Source: Litoditis marina (lineage: Eukaryota; Nematoda; Chromadorea; Rhabditida; Rhabditidae). From it: DNA of 64,000 bases. The stretch is from assembly GCA_964036275.1 (NCBI GenBank), contig OZ038435.1:31787521-31851520 (forward strand). The letters are read 5' to 3'. Shown one piece after another: positions 61,601 to 64,000 of this stretch (the stretch's first letter is position 1; every line of letters starts with the position of its first letter). A program made the position numbers and the translations under genes. The notes beneath the pieces were generated by a model that saw only the letters and a program-made list of their open reading frames with translations, made no database searches and was not told where the DNA came from.

Positions 61601-64000
61601 CTCAATGTGTCGTATCTTCCCGTGCCGCTCATGTCCCTCTGGTGAGGGCCAGCTGGCAGCTGGGTACAGAAGGAACCCCCGTATCAGGACTCAGTATTGA
61701 CAGCCGGAGTGTCACTGAGAGGTACAGGACAAGTTGCAATCAATCTATCGTACAAATCTTGTTTTCTAGATGTACACATCTTGGAAATCTTGATCTTTAC
61801 TGTAAGAATGTCAGAGTTTAATGTATGGTATGTGGTATGGCATTGATTTATTAGTTTTCTTTCACATTTCTTATAGGTTGTTCTCCTAATCCATGATAGT
61901 TTGCTTGTCTATTTTTTAATTAGCTCATTAAGGCTATATAACATTGACGTCTCCATAAAATGTGTATTCTGACAGCCGATTTTCCAGAATCCGTTTGCCG
62001 GGTTCCTCGGTGCATCTGGTGTACGATTCGTCGCGGGTGTCAGCAGCGCAGTCGTGGCTGGTTCTCGGTCTACTCGACCACACGGTAGATGCCGACCTCC
62101 GACTGGTCCATCTGGTCATAGACGTCGCTGGAAGACGGTTCACGGAAACGTGAGTGGAGATTTTGTGCACAATTACTAGTGGAAAAGCAACCGGGGTCCG
62201 ATTGGAACATAAATGCGGTTACCAAGTCAGTAACTAAAAGGTAACAGGAGTTTAGCGGGACTGGGGTTTTCTTTGTTTGTGTGGTCGGTTGAATTTATTA
62301 ATTATTGAGTAATTATAGAATTTATCTGTTTGCCGAATTTTTGTTGACAGTGATCCAGATGCAATTGAATAGTGCACTGTTTTGTTAGACAGAAATCACA
62401 ATTCGAGTCTGCTAATTATGATCTTGTTTTTATGACCACGTCTATCAAGCTGCAATGTAGTAAGGCAGTCAAAATTGATGGGTATAAAATAATATTGTTT
62501 TTCCATTTATCATTCGCGAGTCTCGATCTCAAGTGTTTCAGTCTGGCCCCTCGCCCCAACCTCACGCACGTCTGGTCGTGGGACAAGCAGAACGTCTACC
62601 GACAGAGCGAACACGGCATGGTCAATGCTCATGGTCAGTTGGTTATCTCATCACCCTTAGGTTTTTTAAGTCTGAAACACAGCTGATAGCTATATCCTTC
62701 ATGTTTTTTTCCACAATGGTTTATTGCACATGTATGTGGTGATAACCAGTTTTCATAGTTTCCCTATTGACTATTATTAGCCTTAAAGAAGGATGATTAT
62801 GTGGTCCAATCGCAACGCTTCAGTCCTTTAAACCACAATATATTTTTCAATTGCAGTTTAAAGGACCGATGTAACGGGATTGGTCCACATAATCGTCCTT
62901 TAAGTGGTCATTATTTTGAAGAATAAACAATTTAGCTCGTTTTTGCAAGTGGGTACAGTTTCTATTTTTAACTTTTATGCGAATGAACTTATTATTATCA
63001 TTATTATTATTAGGATTTCAAAACGTTGTTTTTTAGTCCGAGTCGGTTACGAGTACCGGGAGTGCGGCCGAGACAGCGAGATAGTATGGACATCGAGGAG
63101 TGTGCAGACAGATGCGGCGACTTCGAGAACACTCGAGGGAAACGCGTGGTCCCTGGACATTCACCATCATCTGGACGTAGTCAATAGTAAGATTTGCACA
63201 CGTTCACACGTAAGACGTAAAAGCATGTGAGAAAAACGTTAGAAAAAACGATCTGTGATAGTTCAACATACATGTCAAGCATTTCAATTTTATGTGGACT
63301 CTAGATAGGGTGCGCTTTCTCCAAAACAAGACAATACGATGTTGTTCTAATCCCACTGTGTTTTTAGTTTATTATGTTTCTTTGAGGTCAAAATTCTAAA
63401 ATTCGTGAGTTAGAGCGTGTATCGAGTTCAAACTACAAGTCAGCTATATTTATCTTCCAATTCTAGATCCCTTACCATGTCTTCCATTCCAGATGTGCTT
63501 GAAATGGGCGACGGTGGTCGTAGATTCATCGAGATGGCCCCATCTCAGCTGGAAACAGTGGCCGGGACTGGCAGGAAACGAGATCTGGACTGTGCAAAAT
63601 GCACGGGAGTCGCACGCAAAGTACGCCCGTTCTTCACACGTTAACGATGTAGTATATGTGGTGTGCCTTTTTTGAGCGGAGTACGGCTAATGGTCGTGCG
63701 ATGTTCAAAAATGATAACACAAATACGTTCAAGTGTTAAAATACATATTACAGACCGATCTACTTCGTCCCTCATCCCTGGCATATGGGTTGGACGGAAG
63801 TCTTTTCGTCGGAGATCACGAACTAATTCGACGGATTTCCAGCGAAGGAAACATCAGCACGCTTCTGCAGTTGAGGTGAGAAAGTGGTACCAATTTGTTT
63901 GCGAAATGTTTTGTTGATTTATTCATTCAAAAACTGAATGAGGCACCCGAAGAAATTCAAAAAAGAACTCTTTCGCTAATATCACGAAGAGTTGCCGGTT
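31733..64000 (+). CDS. ten-1: Teneurin (ten-1), 5' part, runs off the window
   Basis: Exons: 31733-31853, 35576-35666, 35954-36043, 36795-36907, 45425-45574, 46243-46322, 46816-46927, about 49168/49195/49219-49374, 54412-54534, 54776-54909, 55146-55305, 55819-55960, 56223-56291, 56409-56486, 56925-57090, 57327-57406, 57617-57733, 57947-58042, 58238-58351, 58581-58689, 58903-59085, 59221-59373, 59636-59772, 59984-60048, 60145-60235, 60470-60589, 60832-60906, 61570-61721, 61976-62149, 62542-62633, 63037-63186, 63493-63620, 63754-63875. About 1,314 of the usual 2,500-2,800 residues are present. Order: acidic/Ser-rich intracellular domain, one TM segment (about 365-390), furin-type RTKRQ (about 505), eight EGF repeats (about 565-900), the DCTDGLDNDN/DCDDPECC segment, beta-sandwich, and the start of the NHL propeller (LVAGTGRKRD-like GTGRKRDLDCAKC, then LAYGLDGSLFVGD). 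Teneurins are type II adhesion receptors. Start chosen as the first ATG after a possible acceptor; 31496 is an alternative. Confidence 0.92.
31854..35575. other. Teneurin intron 1
   Basis: 3.7-kb AT-rich intron. No supported exon, repeat family copy or RNA gene was recognised. A run of 12 C occurs near 33957-33968. Confidence 0.45.
37309..37479 (-). CDS. Candidate nested small secreted protein, 56 residues
   Basis: Minus-strand ATG at 37479-37477 opens a frame with a convincing signal-peptide profile (MTSQYVIWLVFALAASFVC) followed by a hydrophilic Asn/Arg/Glu-rich tail ending SADKNTK. An overlapping second frame stays open further and ends LLRSSVGEMP, so a frameshift or tiny intron could join the two. 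There is no homology evidence; a chance ORF is quite possible. Confidence 0.25.
   Translation of the reverse strand: MTSQYVIWLVFALAASFVCNQDQISIRAMVPANSRNNEQRAEERRDNQLSADKNTK
37642..37710. repeat. Family H hairpin
   Basis: TCGTAGTTTGATTCC on the left and GACCAAACTACAA on the right, about 69 bp, in teneurin intron 4. Confidence 0.55.
38413..38716. repeat. CT microsatellite, about 300 bp
   Basis: Long, mostly pure CT tract with scattered interruptions, in teneurin intron 4. The open frames through it on both strands are low-complexity artefacts. Confidence 0.95.
40597..40817. mobile_element. hAT-type MITE with 8-bp target duplication
   Basis: A 221-bp element with terminal inverted repeats CATACACCGCCAAGGGCCTC / GAGGGGCCTTGGCGGTGTATG, flanked by the direct repeat AGTCTAGA (40589-40596 and 40818-40825). 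An 8-bp duplication is typical of hAT transposons. Inside, TCGCGACC-like subterminal motifs occur four times. No coding capacity. Confidence 0.85.
44620..44690. repeat. CT microsatellite
   Basis: About 70 bp of pure CT, followed by a C run at 44697-44708 and a second CT-rich patch at 44835-44855, in teneurin intron 4. Confidence 0.95.
45209..45411. promoter_or_regulatory. Cluster of CACGTG E-boxes upstream of teneurin exon 5
   Basis: Within 203 bp there are five exact CACGTG palindromes plus several ACGTG/CACGT half sites, ending 13 bp before exon 5. CACGTG is the classic site of Myc/Max-, MITF/HLH-30- and USF-type bHLH factors. Its position would suit an internal promoter or enhancer, and exon 5 has an in-frame ATG (45468-45470) from which a shorter isoform could start. 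Confidence 0.4.
46928..49167. other. Teneurin intron 7
   Basis: About 2.2 kb. Contains a possible family-H hairpin (47127-47197), an 11-base G run (47259-47269) and a perfect 12-bp inverted repeat (48321-48350). A stretch at 47892-47940 has splice-like ends but is not needed to keep frame. Confidence 0.4.
48321..48350. repeat. Perfect 12-bp inverted repeat with 6-base loop
   Basis: AACTCAGTTGTC and GACAACTGAGTT flank ACTAGA. It forms a strong hairpin in either strand and has no T tail. It is within teneurin intron 7, with no related copy noticed. Confidence 0.8.
49168..49374 (+). other. Teneurin exon 8 with a probable one-base frameshift
   Basis: The phase-1 entry demanded by exon 7 gives the frame ENYLPPPGAP at 49218-49247. 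The phase-2 exit demanded by exon 9 requires the other frame, EDNYLVYGYPPDTHYTPAY, from 49250. One extra base at the C run near 49244-49248 would make the exon continuous. The acceptor could be at 49167, 49194 or 49218, all in the same frame. Confidence 0.6.
49375..54411. other. Teneurin intron 8 (5 kb)
   Basis: No supported exon. Contains a G run near 51248-51260 and the 31-base C run at 52583-52613; otherwise AT-rich unique sequence. Confidence 0.45.
52583..52613. repeat. 31-base C homopolymer
   Basis: Uninterrupted C run; the minus strand is poly-G and can form a G-quadruplex. In C. elegans such tracts need the DOG-1/FANCJ helicase to avoid deletion. Confidence 0.95.
54776..54909 (+). other. 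Teneurin exon 10: transmembrane segment
   Basis: Encodes a basic juxtamembrane stretch (GDEKQGRRPSR) followed by the hydrophobic CALFLALALLLAIVVIALLL. Basic residues lie on the N-terminal side, matching the type II orientation of teneurins. Confidence 0.92.
56223..56291 (+). other. Teneurin exon 13: furin-type cleavage site
   Basis: The exon encodes EARRTKRQAYDIV; RTKR fits the R-x-K/R-R furin consensus and lies between the membrane segment and the EGF repeats. Vertebrate teneurins have furin-type sites in this region, so ectodomain release is likely. Confidence 0.7.
56925..59373 (+). other. Teneurin EGF array (exons 15-22)
   Basis: EGF1 exon 15, EGF2 exon 16, EGF3 exon 17, EGF4 exon 18, EGF5 exon 20, EGF6 and EGF7 exon 21, EGF8 exon 22. 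EGF2 has Phe where the third Cys is expected (CSGNGVFSGGACVC), leaving one unpaired Cys, as in the dimer-forming repeats of other teneurins. Exon 19 inserts a Cys-free charged linker between EGF4 and EGF5. Confidence 0.88.
59086..59220. mobile_element. Teneurin intron 21, partly made of a family-C MITE end
   Basis: The right end of family C (GTCTCAGTGCGAATGAAACG then AACTGTAT, 59192-59210) runs to within about 10 bases of the exon 22 acceptor. CTGCGTCTC is at 59123-59131. The intron is only 135 bp. Confidence 0.55.
60907..61569. other. Teneurin intron 27
   Basis: No exon seen. One end of a family-A MITE is at 61494-61527 (CAATGTGACTATGTATTCAA then CTAAGAGTAGA). Confidence 0.4.
62783..62903. 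mobile_element. MITE family B, copy 4
   Basis: TTAAAGAAGGATGATTATGT then GGTCCAATC at the left, GATTGGTCCACATAATCGTC then CTTTAA at the right, in teneurin intron 30. Left and right both end in TTAA. Confidence 0.8.

Overview
The window is eukaryotic and most probably nematode. Genes are cut into many short, fairly GC-rich exons. Introns are AT-rich, with GT donors and T-rich acceptors of the TTTTCAG/TTTCCAG type. The gene content (a teneurin, an LMO7-type PDZ/LIM protein, a DUF4139 fragment) is animal. I cannot name the species. Exon models were built by eye, joining exons only where the reading-frame phase agreed across each junction.

Layout: (1) 1150-21795, plus strand: a complete 25-exon gene for a protein of about 1,126 residues with a PDZ domain near residues 336-425 and a C-terminal LIM domain, the LMO7/LIMCH1/Smash arrangement. 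(2) 24019-25174, minus strand: a four-exon gene for a 137-residue basic protein that I do not recognise. (3) 29232-30220, plus strand: only the C-terminal two exons of a DUF4139 (F37C4.5-like) gene, apparently truncated. (4) 31733 to the right edge, plus strand: the first 33 exons of a teneurin (ten-1) gene. They encode the intracellular domain, one membrane segment, a furin-type site, eight EGF repeats, the Ca-binding-like Cys/Asp segment and the start of the NHL region. The gene runs off the window.

The non-coding DNA is rich in mobile elements. There are at least three short inverted-repeat (MITE-like) families with several copies each, a single-copy hAT-type MITE with a clean 8-bp target duplication, a tRNA-derived SINE-like element with a 6-bp target duplication, a 2.8-kb LTR-pair element with identical 400-bp LTRs, and a dispersed hairpin family with the end motif TTGTAGTTTGATC. 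Long CT/GA microsatellites and a 31-base C run lie in the teneurin introns.

Main points of interest: a triplicated first exon of the PDZ/LIM gene with a second usable start; two consecutive in-phase 15-nt candidate microexons inside its LIM domain; a probable one-base frameshift in a teneurin exon; a teneurin EGF array interrupted by a linker that removes two cysteines of EGF5; a cluster of CACGTG sites just before teneurin exon 5, where an alternative promoter could lie; and the unrecognised minus-strand gene. The two large genes are likely cytoskeletal/junctional (PDZ-LIM) and cell-surface adhesion (teneurin) components. Nothing in the sequence shows that they work together.
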